Assembly: GCA_015501585.1 (NCBI GenBank) | Contig: JADNRY010000013.1 | Coordinates: 62,001 to 126,000, forward strand | Length of the DNA stretch: 64,000 bases | Source: Rhodocollybia butyracea | Taxonomy: Eukaryota; Basidiomycota; Agaricomycetes; Agaricales; Omphalotaceae | Direction: 5' to 3' | Part shown: positions 10,452 through 21,937 of the stretch, one piece after another | Layout of the letters: every line of letters begins with the position of its first letter | Numbering within the stretch: position 1 is the first letter of the stretch | Program-made: the position numbers and the translations under genes | Notes under the pieces: generated by a model | Told to the model about the DNA's origin: nothing | The model's input: the letters and a program-made list of their open reading frames with translations, nothing else | Database searches by the model: none

Positions 10452-12710
10452 AGTTATGAGTCCTGAATGTAATGAAGCCCAATCAAAACCCACACTGGGC
10501 TGATCTGGGCATTTGGCGTATATCTGAGTAGGTCTGTGTCTGTCCGTGTATCAACTGTGTATAGCTGGCGATTTTTTTTTCAATTTAATCTTAAATCTAT
10601 TGGTGGGAAATTCATCCAGAACAGTCTCTAAGTTTGAGTTTGGGACTCAAGTACGCAGCAATAATATGACTTTGGCGCTCGGACTTTGAGATATTTTTTA
10701 CTAGGGAATGCAGCCGAGCGGCTTAGCATGTGACACAACAAAATTTCGACATTTTGAAAGTTTTTTTGGCTTATGGTTTATGTCCGTGGAGACTGTGGTT
10801 TTTTCAAGTTTTTTAAATTTGAAAAAGAGAGAAAAAAGAGAGAAAAGAGAGAGATATACCTCTAGTATTAATCTACAAGGATCCAAGAAATTTTAGCTTA
10901 GAATTGCCCTGACAGCTCAATTTTTGAAAAAGCGTTGAAAATTGTGTTTGGCGGGTGCAAGCTGATTTCAAGTTTATGCCATGTGAAGCACCTGCCCCAT
11001 TGGACTTAAGCCCGGCCAATCATTTTCAAGATGACACAGCTGAAATTGTGTCAGACGGCCAAATGGGCAGTTTTCCACGTGCAGCGTGTGTCATCATTAC
11101 GCGAACACGTCGAGGAATGACTCGAGTTTGAGCATTCTGATGTTATCTTTGCACACGCAGCGCCGAAAATGAGCAAAAAGGTGTTTTTACAGCCTAAAAT
11201 TGAATGGCTCAGGCTCTCTTCAGCCAATTAGATAGATAAAAACTGGATAAAGACTTGATGTTTTGTAGTAAGTTGCAGCCAAGTTCATGACCTTCAAGAC
11301 GGCACAGCACTGCAAGCTAATTCTAGCTGTGTATGTATTAATTTTTGGGCCTGCTTGGCAGCCATTGCAAGGGCTAATTGTAGGTACTAAGTACTACTAG
11401 TACAGAATCCAGTGTCTGCTGTTGCTTCACTGCATAGCTTGTGGTTGTAGAGCTCAGAAATCAATAATATAGTGTATTATCAGGGCTTTGGGATTCTTAG
11501 CATGATAAATTTGTTAAAAATGAGCTCAAAACAAGCTCAAAAGAGGGAAGTACGAGGAACGAGTAAGGTGTGAGAACAAATTATCAGGCCGGTAGGTCAT
11601 GTGCGCCGGCATGTCCTAATTTGGCATGAGCCGACATAAGCCTCCACGGCAGTGATCCATGAACCGTTTTTTTTACATCGCTCATTTGTTCCTTTACTCT
11701 GTCTACCTCTGTCTATTTAGTATGAACTCAGTACATATTCAACGACTCTTTCAACGACTCTTCAACTTGCTTTGGACTCTAGTAGAGACTTGAGGATGGA
11801 TTCATTGGGCTGGGTCATTCCAAGGTGAGCTATCTTAGTCTTGTCTTGAATGATTTACTAATTTTTTTTCTTGGTTAGCTCTTGTTGGTTGTATCACGCC
11901 GGTATCCCACACGCTAGTGCTTCCATCAACTCCTGTACATTCCGAAGGTTAGCTATACTTTTTTTTTGAGCTAGTTACTTGAATGATTTTTTTAGCTCTC
12001 GTGTTTGCCAATATCCTACGCTGATGTGTAATATCCATGCTTTCTTAGTTACAGTTTATATGTAGAGGTTGTCTTATGTAGCCTAGCCAGTTCAGCTCAA
12101 TGTACTTACATAGCGCTCGTAACTGCGGCCTGTAATTTATATGTAGTTTGTATGTCATAGTTGATAATAATCCAATACTCTAATATGATTCACTCAGACT
12201 ATCCCAGATGGACCCAGATGAGAACAGCCTACAGTAATAGTAATATCACATTGTATCTTGTACAGTTCAGGCCAGATGAACTCATATTATCCCAGAAGAA
12301 CACAGTTATATACAATACTAGATTTTCACTCTCTGTGCGGTTCTTGCCAGATAAACACAGACAAGAACAGCCTGTACGGCTGATATCTGGAATTTCTGGG
12401 AAAACAGCTGATCTTGGATGATCACAGCTGGAACACGACTTTTTCTCAGCTCAACCCAGTGCGGGTTTTCACTGGGAATGAAGGCTCGTCCTTATGGCCG
12501 GTTTTCGCGTGGGAATTTCGTCCCAATTGGTTTTGATGGTGTCCAAATTCCCGCTACCTCTTTAGAGTAGAGGGTCTTGGGGCCCTTGAGGTTTTCGATC
12601 AGGCTCGTTCCTGTTCTCGTCATGTGACGTGTCAATTAGTTACTAAGCCCGATTCTGAATAAACAATTAAAACATGAAACTGCAATCCGGTTCTCTCTCA
12701 CTCAGTCAAC
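10452..12710. other. Gene desert, AT-rich, probably old transposon remains
   Basis: There are 2.2 kb without a recognisable gene. It holds homopolymers, a purine tract of GAGAAAA units (10820-10852), and no open frame longer than about 90 codons. The stretch 12420-12710, just before the frame at 12711, looks like a leader or an LTR remnant, but I found no matching repeat in the window. A TACTACTAGTAC motif lies at about 11391. Confidence 0.45.
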
Positions 12711-13685
12711 ATGGACATCCTCATTCGCGGTCAAAATCTGTGTGCAGTTTGCAGCAGTGACATCTATTACTCTATCATCTCTCTGTCGTTCTTGTGTCTG
12801 TTAGGACCGTATACTTCACATACAACTGTGTTTGCCGCACCAGTTATGATTTCCACGCAAGAGCGCTCTCTTTCGTTCCCCTTTCAGTTTCACGTTGCTC
12901 CTTGTCATCCTGGAGTGGACGCTGTATTTGGACTCGATTTTCGAAATGCAACGCCGTCACACACGGATATAATAGAGTCATTACCCTATCATAGCTTGCC
13001 AACGATGAACCTCGCACAACCGTCCTCACCTTCACGTTACCCCTTTTCAGGTGAGCCTTAATTGTTTTCAATACGAGACTTAAGTTTCTGGACTTCCAGC
13101 ACTCGCAGGTCCTTCTACACTTCACGATGAACAGAATCTATTGACGTCTATCGTTGCTTCAGGTCTTGGTCCTTTGCTCCTTGCAAGTAAATATGCTAAT
13201 ACCGTCATTCTAGCTTCTGCCTCCCCTCCCTTTCCAAGGACACATGCACCTGCTGCAAGCATGTATCCTCCTAGAGCTGCAAATAATGACCATGCATATG
13301 CTGCAAGCATGGTTAACAAATCCGCTGATGACACTTTACTCTCTGCTTCCTCTTCGATGGTTCCCTTAAATAATGTTAGACCTCCACTTTCCTCCCGCAC
13401 TTGTCTTTCCTTCTGTCTGATGGGCAACGCTGAGCATGGTTACCTCTGTTGCAACATGCGGCGTCTCTACATGGGATACAAATCGTGTCTCCATCTCTTC
13501 CCTCGCAGCCTTTCCTCCACACAGATGCGAACCTCCTGTTCTCATGTTCGTATTGCAGTACATCAACTTTTGGACCTTACTATGGCCTCGTTCGTTTAGA
13601 GCGGTGGAAAAGAGCCAGTTCATTTAACTTGGACCCGCCTGTCGACATAATGATGAGAACATTTGCACTTCATGGGCTTAACTGA
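12711..13685 (+). CDS. Unrecognised protein, probably spliced
   Basis: I do not recognise this gene. A first exon (12711-about 13050) encodes about 113 codons starting MDILIRGQNLCAVCSS. A probable intron follows (donor GTGAGC, acceptor TTCCAG at about 13099). A second exon then reads TSIVASGLGPLLLASKYANT in a different frame. A further intron of about 95 nt (donor GTTACC near 13438, acceptor CACACAG at 13524) would join it to DANLLFSCSYCSTSTFGPYY and end at 13685. The third exon has two Cys pairs but no known motif. The exon structure is tentative, and it may be a transposon-borne or decaying gene. Confidence 0.35.
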
Positions 13686-13916
13686 TGTTTGGTTGTTGTA
13701 GATCCTGCCGCTTCTCGAACTTTTGGAGAGTATGCCGGACCACCCTTGGTGTATGTCCTGCTTAACATATCTGTTTTGAAATGTCTGAGATGTAAATGTA
13801 CGGTTGGGTTGTTTACAGCGAGTCCCGTTCCCTATGCGTAATTAAACTTCAACCGTTTACGGGCCGTTGAACCAATTTTCACATGCCTGACTGTAAACGA
13901 CTCGCTATGGGCAGCT

Positions 13917-16259
13917 TTGGCCTGGCTTGATAAGTGTATATTGTGTGGTCCAATCGAATCCGGGTCCGTCCCTTTGAAGAGCTCTCGTCTGATCGGCATG
14001 TTGATATACACTTGCCTGTTTACTCATATGTTGGCTCCCCCTTGGTCTCTCTCAAAAATCCCTTGTGAAATATGGGACGACATTTTCGACAATTGCAGCG
14101 AGGCTGATTGGAGGATGCTCTCACTGTGCAGGAGAGCTTTCTACTTTATTGCACTCCCGAAATTGTACGCTACTGTAGTACTTTCAGTTTTTATATGGCA
14201 ACTGTAAGGATCTAGGCGGAATCCTTCAAGCGCAGGTTACGAACCTGGAAACCAAAGTGCGGATACGCTCCGTACTTCTGTCATTCAGCCGAACTGGGAA
14301 AGTTGGTTTGAGATGTGAAAGGATGTGAGTGTAGAACAGTTCCAAAGTGCCTATGGGATGTAAGACTCATGTCGGGATCGTCCAAGGGACTAATGTAGGG
14401 ACGGCAGGTCCATACAGGCAATAGAATGAACTCAGTGAGTAAGCCTAAGAGTAGATGAGTTTCCAACTCGAAGGGTAGGACCCACTAAGTGCAAGTGGCT
14501 TTGATAGCGATATGAGCGGAAGCGGAAGGTCAAGCAGTAGCTGACCTGATGCGGCGCAAACAGAGCAGAACCAAATAGATGATAGTAAATTGCAGAGGTT
14601 GTGAAAACAATGGAGTGAAGAAACAGAGTTAAAGAAACAGATAAAGCGAGAAACCGGAACACACAAGAGCACACGAGTCAAGGGGTTAAGCAATATTTCC
14701 AATCTACTGTACTTGACATGGTACAGAACTATATAAAGTGTACTCAAGGACCGGAGTAGCGATAGGTAATAATCTGAGAGTAGAAAAGACAAGAATAGCC
14801 AAAAGAAGTACAAGGGATGAAAGACAATGATGAACATAAGCGGAAGCAGTGGGATGAGCATAAAGCATATGTATGATTGTAAGAATGATGGAGAATGGAT
14901 TGACGGGATCATAGAAAGTGTACAGTGAAGGAAAAAGTAAAACGGAAGCAAAGTGGAAGTGTATTGGAACCGGAAATGCGGCGGAAGTGGGTTATGTAAC
15001 AGTAAGCGGGAAACGTCGGCAGTCTGTATATGCCTAGGGCATGACAGCAACTTGGAACAGAAGCATGATACTACCTATCATCAGGACCCTGAAACTGGGC
15101 ACGGATTTGGGGTTTGAAGGCCTGGTCGCTCACTCATCAGTTCAATCGACCACAGCATCAATTGCCATAGCAATTCGTGAACCGTCCCTGGCTTGGTGGA
15201 ACGTCTACACTGTTTTACCTGTTTGCACTGCGCTGGCGAAGCTTGACTTGCGCCATCTTTACATTCCCGAAGGTTTTGCTAATATGCTATCGACTGTTTG
15301 TGCTTTAGTAAGCTTGTCATTGATAGGGTGTGGGATTTACGGTGATAGTGCGTTTGATTCTGCCTCTTTGCAACTAAACCTTCTCGAGATGCGCCGGCTG
15401 CGATGGTACGGCGGCCGCAAGGATTACATCCTAGCTTCTAGATGCTGTAATTTGCGCACACTCGTTATGGAGTGGTCACCTGGTAGTGAAGAGATCAGGG
15501 GTGTCTTTGATTTGCCCTGTTCACTTGATTACTTGACAGTGGTTTCGCTAGTACCTCGTTGGAACTCTGACAATAGTTTTGCTAGCACGAGCGTGGGTTT
15601 TGCTTGTTTTCTCGAGCATTGCCCTCGGTTGCGATCCCTGGCAATAGAGGGATATCTTCCTACCATGGACCCCTCTGTCAATGTGTCCCTACCCTTGGTA
15701 GTATCTCTTGAAATGCCCCTCGACTTTCTGATGGGCTTGCCCATCGCTTTTTCGCGGTTGACACGTCTCTGCCTCACTGAAAGTTCGCTGGAACTGTGTC
15801 TTTTCAATACTACTTTTCCTTTTTTCCCTGCGTTGAAAGTCTTCACGTTGAGCTTGCCTTTATGGTCAACCTTATTTTTCCAATCCCTCCCTGCCAAGGT
15901 GCCCACACTGGAATTTATGGAGGTTATTTGGTGCAGTCCTTTCAATCCTTCAGTTCGGCATTGTTCGCTTTCCATCCCAACGTATCATCTGATTTTATTC
16001 CCTGTAGCTAATGGTCCATGAAGAACTTCCATTTGTCATCAAACTCTATCAGTGCATTAAGAAACTATCATTTATGCACATAGATGACGAAGACATTGTT
16101 TCAGTAAACATCAATTTATTTTTGGACATTGTTTTACCTATTTCCTTGGTTGAGGTGTGCATTGGTTGCGAGATGTGGCTGAGATGTTTGGGGGGATCTA
16201 GGAAAGATGAGTTAAGATGTATGGAAGAGGAGTTAAGTTGGTCAAGAGGCGGGGAATAG
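13917..16259 (+). pseudogene. F-box protein with LRR-like region, apparently broken
   Basis: The 5' part (13917-about 14195) encodes an F-box: IPCEIWDDIFDNCSEADW followed by RRAFYFIALPKLYATVVL. F-box proteins are the substrate adaptors of SCF ubiquitin ligases. The LRR-like C-terminal region reads openly at 15041-16021, with repeats such as ALAKLDLRHLYIPEGF and LRSLAIEGYLPTMDPS. Two problems stand out. Between the two parts lies about 750-830 bp (14280-15040) with no matching frame, too long for a local intron. At about 16011 the frame shifts by one base into 16011-16259. The gene is probably inactive, unless the middle is a long intron. Confidence 0.5.
14290..15040. other. Purine-rich segment inside the F-box gene
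   Basis: This stretch is strongly purine-biased on the plus strand, so a false open frame of 201 codons appears on the minus strand (14445-15050). The 5' edge contains CTAGGC (about 14212) and the 3' edge GCCTAG (about 15032), which would be very short inverted ends. It could be an insertion or a long intron. Confidence 0.35.
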
Positions 16260-16975
16260 CTACTGCTCATAGGCTCGCTGGTGTCGCGACTGCGCGGAGC
16301 GTTAACTTTGTTAGTAACTTTTTGATACAGAGTACACTGTTTCTCTTATTGAGTAATTTTATACAGTTTCCTGGGTAAACGGGGGTTGTCCCGGGAGGTA
16401 GCGGGCCCTGCCATTCACCAGCGCTACTGGTTATTAAGCTAAGCAGAATCGTTTCGCCTTATTTGGGATGTCAAAGTGCCTGTCATGTGATTTTGTGAAT
16501 TTACCTTCAGCGCTCAACAACAAGTTCAACGCTTCTCACTGCACTTTTTGCAGCTCCCAGTTGCCTGTTATTCCTTGTTGCGCCACTTACTCTCTTTATT
16601 TGCGTCCTACCACTTACTGCATGGCAGTGCAACCACGTTTACCCAGCGCATCGATGCATCTGACTGATACCGAACCATCCTCTTGACATTTTTTCCTGCA
16701 TTAAACGCCGCTGCAGTTCTGTCTCTTACATGCATGTATTTTGACGCAAGACTCACATGCCTGACTCCAAATTCTACCTACCGCAAATTCTCAGTGCAGT
16801 GGATTCTTTTTTATATATATCTCATTACTTCCTGTTTTGTACCCCTGCACTTTACTTCCTTAGGTTTTTTACTTTTCATCGGCAGCAGTGGAAGTGCATG
16901 CGCTGCCTCTTTTGGTGTATTTAATGGTTCCATCAACAACTTCGATATTTACTGCCCTTTCTAACCTCGGACAAA
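16260..16975. other. Intergenic stretch, nothing recognised
   Basis: Open frames at 16468-16686 and 16683-16964 have no recognisable motif and an odd composition. I see no gene here. Confidence 0.35.
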
Positions 16976-17421
16976 ATGCCTTCCTTTACTTCTTGTGAGT
17001 GTATTCGGGTATCCCTCGCATTCCTCGCACTGATTTTTCTTTCATAGTGCCTACCAAGCTCACCACCAAAATTTTGCGAATTTATGTCACTTTCTACACT
17101 GATCCTTCATTTGACATCACTCGTGTTCCATTGAATGATAGCAGCGCTGTCGAACTTCAGTGTCTTTCCAACTGAAAAGAGCTCCTTTCCATGCTTACAG
17201 TTTGCCGGACATTCGCTGCTATGTTGCCTCCACTTATATTCCAGCAGGTCAATATCTTTCAACCAGAGCAGTCGCCAGCTTCCATCGCGCTGTTCGTTCT
17301 TGCTCAGGAGAGTGTATTGGATAATATGAGTATCAGAAATGTTAATATGTTATTGGGCCCAGGCACGTACTTACCTTCTGCTGCGATGTACTGCAGAGTG
17401 TCGTCTGCATTTCATACCTAG
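16976..17421 (+). pseudogene. F-box gene remnant, truncated
   Basis: The start ATG at 16976 gives MPSFTS, then a 53 nt intron (16995-17047). The frame continues LPTKLTTKILRIYVTFYTDP, an F-box start. An in-frame TGA occurs at 17173-17175, but the same frame goes on with KELLSMLTVCRTFAAMLPPL, which is exactly how agaric F-box domains continue. The gene is then cut by the start of the 2.6 kb duplication at 17483. Confidence 0.6.
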
Positions 17422-17482
17422 TCTCTTCCAGGACTTGTACCTGCCATGCGCTTGCGCGATGGCCCACACTCGCAAGTAACAA

Positions 17483-20125
17483 GACTAGATATCGAGGGCA
17501 CCACTTGTCACAGCTCAGCAAACCAAACCTCCGCACTGTCTTTGCCAGATCCTGCGAGTTCCTTTGCTTGCTTTCCCTTTCCCCAAAATCCACCCTTGAA
17601 AGCCAGACCTTGTTCAGATGATTCCGATTCATGTACCCATTCAACTTCAAACCTATCATCAAAACCAATAATCAAGTCTCCACCATTGCCATAGCCTTCT
17701 TCCTCCCTCGTAGCTTGATTACTCCAAATAACCGAACCATTAAAAATGTTGCCTGTAAAGTGACGCAGCAATACATGCGTAGCGAAGAAGCCCTTGAAGG
17801 GAATAATAACAGTGGGTATAGCTCGAACTTCCTCAATAGTGGAGTTTTTAGTGAATGGAGTTTGAATGATTCTTCGGACAACGTCGTCTTCCAGCACTCT
17901 TGCACACTCATGAGAAGGTGATTGTGCATCTGGCCCAACGAAGCACGGGCGTAAGGTCCCATAAGCAGGATGCGCAAATACAGTGTCTGCCAAAGACGAG
18001 ATACACCGAGTTGGAGGAACTGGTGTATGAGGCCTAGGGAGTGCAGCCGCTATTCTTTCCGCCAGTTTCTTCGTCCGTTCGTCTTCCAGTCTAGGAAATG
18101 ATTTTAGCAAATGTACCCTTGAGCAGAAGCGATCCCACCTCGTCTTCCAATCAATTGGAGGCAAGCCAAATATATGGTCAACGATCCGGCGAATGACAAT
18201 CTGGTGGATCATGGTCCCAAATTCCTCGTCGTTTGAAAGCACCACGATACCCAGATTGTCGTTCGGAAAACGAGATACCTATATAGCCTCTAATTGAAGC
18301 GAACACAGAAAGATGGAATTGTACACTGTAATGACCTGTGATTTGAAACCGGGATTGGCCCCGCCATGTTCAATCAGTTGATGTCCACGGTACGTGTATA
18401 TTTGTTGTCCAGCTCCATACACAGATATACCCTACAAGAAACAACGCGATGAAACTCAGCTTTGAGAAGGAGGTTCCGGAACCTACTAGCTCTGGATAGG
18501 ATGTGGTTCCATCTATAACACTGACACCTTCTGCAACATGTTTTATTAAATTGTTGGGTACGACGGTGTTATTTGTAAATGGGTGTTGGCCGTTTCCCAA
18601 TAGCATAGCTACCCACACTGACATATCTCTCGCGCTAGAAATCACTCCCCCAGACCCAGCCCAAATTTGTTCTCCTCCAGGACGAAAGAAGTATGGTACA
18701 GTCGGAGTCAATGTACCATTAACACCTGTAACCTCATCGCGCATTGAGCGCATATATCCATGAGCCATATTTACAGAGGCTTCGGCGTGTGCAACGGAAT
18801 ATACTGAGCCTGTCATATTTAGAGGTTGAAAGAGATGCTCGGCAATGTAGGACTCGTATGACTTTCCAAGCAGAAGAATTGGGAGGTAAGAGAGTGTTTC
18901 GTACATTAAATTGTTGTACTGCCATGTCTCCCGTATTTCCGCAGAGGGACGTAGGTAGCGAAGATTGGATATCTAACCGAAATTCAGCACGGACGCGATA
19001 GCTCAAGAAACTCAGGCTTGCCATCTCTGATACACCACCTTCCAGCGGCCGGCCGGATTGGTCGTGTCTTGGCATACCTGTACGGTGCGAGAGCATATCC
19101 TGAACATTCACGAGCCGTTCCATATCTTTATCCATGAGGCCCCATTGAGGAAATATGTCTACAGCTCGAGTATCCCAGGAGATTTTCTCTCCTCGTTCTT
19201 CAGACAAGGTTTTGTTCTCGATAAGCAGCCCGACTGATAGCGAGAGGAACAGTTTACTGTTGGACGCGATGGCAAAGAGTGAATCGGGAGTAAACTGGCG
19301 ACCCATCTGCTGTCGCAACACCGTAAGAGCCGTATTCCATGAGCCATCCAGTTGAATATGATTCATTGCGGCGAACTATGGCAACAGAGAGACCAGGCGA
19401 ACTATAGTCACTGAGTATAGTATCAATGAAACTGTCGATTTCAGGTGTGATGAAGACATTGTGTGGCTCGTGCAATGGAAAGGATGCTTTGGGGGGAGTG
19501 TTAGCGCAATTATGTGAACATAGAGGTGTTTGAGCCGCCAATGAGCTTCCGATGTAGAGTACCAGAAGCAACAACATTATCACTACGTCACTAATGGCTT
19601 TCGAATGTCCAATGACGTATCTCTTTGCACGCGCGATCCAGTGATATTGGCATGATCCCACTTTGAAATTTGACCCTGGTTGAACTCGAGAACAAGATAT
19701 AGACTGCTGTTCAAACAGCAAACCAAGTACCGGCTACGCATCATCGACATCCCCAATACAAAAAACACATATACATGTTGACAAGATCCGGTTTGTGTTA
19801 CTTATGGACAGCAAATTAAAACATAAGACGAAAAAACCCAAGATCAATCAGATATCCACATCCAATGACTCTGCCCAATTCCTCATATCTACTTTAGATG
19901 CCAGCGTTTGTTCTATCCATTCGTACTTCAATAACGCAGCAGGTGTTCGCCGGTCCTCCTGCTCTTTTGTCAAACATGCATCCACAAATTCGCCTGCCGC
20001 CTTTGGAAATTTGCTCTCGTCCCTCTCTGATGAGATCAGCCTTGGCGCAGGTTCCTTAACGATTTGCTGCAGGAGCTCCAAGATACTCATGTCCGTGGGC
20101 CCACCCTGGAACAGGACTCCCTTGC
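17483..20125. repeat. Dispersed 2.6 kb duplication, copy B (source copy)
   Basis: This is the counterpart of 7607-10253. Here the MAPKK gene continues beyond the duplicated part, so this is the original location. Confidence 0.85.
17508..19577 (-). pseudogene. Serine beta-lactamase-like protein, copy B, frameshift in first exon
   Basis: Exons are 19034-19577, 18487-18972, 18336-18431 and 17508-18278, with introns at the same places as copy A. The first exon is 544 nt against 543 in copy A. An extra A at about 19293 (GTAAACTGG instead of GTAACTGG) shifts the frame just before the SxxK active site and leads to a stop 13 codons on. All later exons are open: YNN (WQYNNLMY), HGG (IEHGGANPGF), and a last exon of 257 codons that is intact where copy A is broken. 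With the extra base removed the product would be 631 aa with a signal peptide. Confidence 0.75.
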
Positions 20126-20487
20126 TTCTCCGTCTGTTACATGGGCGAGAGGCGGGAGATATCGGCAAGGCAAGCGTATTATCTCCAAAAGGTTCAACAG
20201 ACTTGGGCTCTGATGAAAGCTGGTCAGTGTCTTCGTCCATGTAGAAGGGGAATCGTCCATGTGCGAGTTCGATCAAGGTGATACCTAACGACCAAATATC
20301 GGACTCTACAGAGTATTCAGCCCCTTGTATACGTTCCGGCTAGAAAGAGCTCTCGTGGTTAACCGAGGACTACTTTGAGGAGGGGGTCAAGTCCATGCTT
20401 ACGCTCATGTAAACCGAAGTTCCTACGAATGTTTTGGCAATAGAATTAATGAGTTCCCCAGAAACTCCGAAATCACAGAGTTTTATT

Positions 20488-20653
20488 TGTTGGATATTTA
20501 TCCTGGGCTGCTCAATCGAGGCTGTGGACAAACACATATATACAAATGATGTGTAACTACAACCCTTGATAACAATCTAATAGTAGTCTTGAACCACCAT
20601 CTCAGAGCCATCTCAGAGCCATCTAAGAGTCTAGGAGTCTTCATTAACCAACA
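20488..20653 (+). repeat. 5' LTR, 166 bp
   Basis: It starts TGTTGG, ends CCAACA, and looks identical to the 3' LTR. It contains the short direct repeat CATCTCAGAGC twice. Confidence 0.92.
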
Positions 20654-20666
20654 GGTTATGGGCCCC
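20654..20666 (+). other. Primer binding site (half initiator tRNA-Met)
   Basis: GGTTATGGGCCC directly follows the LTR. It is the complement of the anticodon-loop region (GGGCCCAUAACC) of eukaryotic initiator tRNA-Met, the same internal site used by Drosophila copia, rather than the tRNA 3' end. Confidence 0.75.
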
Positions 20667-20793
20667 GTGTCCACACTATACATCTAGGAGTTTTATTCAT
20701 CATCTAGGAGCTTTACTTTTCACCCAATCACTCAATCTCACTCATTTCATCATCCATCCCCAATCCCTTTTCAACGACTCATATTCATTCACT

Positions 20794-21890
20794 ATGGCCA
20801 CACTTTCAGCTCTTCTTAATCTTGGAAGGAACATTCCCCTACTTTCCACTACAAATGCTGATGACTGGAGCAACTGGAAAGAGGATGTTCTGCAAATGGT
20901 GCTTAGTGCAGATGGTCAGAGTGCCAAGATTGCCACAGGGTTGACTTCACGTCCATCAGAGGCTGCTGATGCCAAGGAATGGGATCGACTCAACTCACAG
21001 GCTGCGTCCATCATTAAATCCCTCACTAATCAAGACTGCCGAAACATCTACAAGGATAAGACAAATGCTTCCGAAATCTGGAGTGCACTTGTCTCCTATT
21101 TTGAAAAATCATCATTTTCCTCACGTTCAGCTACACGTGCTGCCTATCACCGCATTACGCATGATCCGCTTAAACCAACCAAAGTCTATCTTGATGCTTT
21201 GGATGATATGCGTGCTCGTCTTCAGGCACTACTCCCTTCTGGTGAAACAATCTCTGATAGTTATCACAAGGATATCATGCTCCAGAACCTTCATTCATCA
21301 TTCGAGGCCTGGAAAACATCTCTTCTCGCCCAACCTACTGGCGAGCCCAATCTTAAAACCTGCCGCACTGTTCTTGAGAGTGCTATGGTTTCATTTGACC
21401 CTGAGAAGAGAGCCGATGAAATTTTAGATGGGATTAATAACCCGTCTGAACCATCCTCCTGTGTAGAGGCTGCTCATGCTTATGCTACAGCTTTCCGAAA
21501 GGGAAGTAAAGGAGGAAGTCAGAATGGATCTGGTACTAGGGAAAGTTTTAGTGGTAGAGGGGAGGAAGAGGGGGAGCTTCCAATGGAAGCGGCCATGAAG
21601 ATGGACAAGGATTTATAGACAGTCGCGGAAATCGCTGGTGCGATATGTCTATGGATGGCTGTCACCGTTGTGGAGGTATGTCGCACAAGGCTTCTAACTG
21701 TGTCAAGGACATGCCAGAGGAAGTCAAGCACTGGTGTCTTAACCGCACATATGACACTGCGCACATCACTCACAATCCTCCCAATAACATCTCTTCACAT
21801 TTCATTGCTCCTATTGATACTTATGGTTTTTCTGCTCATCCTACTTGTCCACCCTTTGAAGAGGAGGAGTATATTGATTTTCATGCTTGA
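20794..21890 (+). CDS. gag: Copia-type Gag, frame broken before the zinc knuckle
   Basis: The first frame (20794-21618, 274 codons) begins MATLSALLNLG and has the copia gag core, with WSNWKEDVLQMVL, ASEIWSALVSYFEKSS and VYLDALDDMRARLQAL. It ends in a Gly/Arg/Glu stretch. The second frame (from about 21555) carries RGGRGGASNG, then the CCHC zinc knuckle CHRCGGMSHKASNC, and ends at 21890. The shift is minus one, in the purine run at about 21550-21575. It is either a mutation or a programmed slip. The capsid-like protein would package the element's RNA. Confidence 0.8.
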
Positions 21891-21937
21891 TTATATTTAT
21901 AGCTTAGGGGGAGCTCTCTTTGTTTCGCAGAGGGGAG

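Noticed and set aside
10701..10896. Two overlapping open frames of about 60 codons, one on each strand
   Set aside because: Low-complexity purine and homopolymer sequence on both strands; no motif.
14445..15050. 201-codon minus-strand frame resembling a multi-pass membrane protein
   Set aside because: It arises from a purine-rich plus strand; the Leu/Ser/Phe/Tyr-rich translation has no motif and no splice or start context.
15529..15975. 148-codon minus-strand frame
   Set aside because: It is a shadow of the LRR-like part of the F-box gene; composition and codon use fit the plus strand.
7632..19577. Horizontal transfer of a bacterial beta-lactamase
   Set aside because: The genes have three fungal-type introns at shared places and match a family widespread in agarics.
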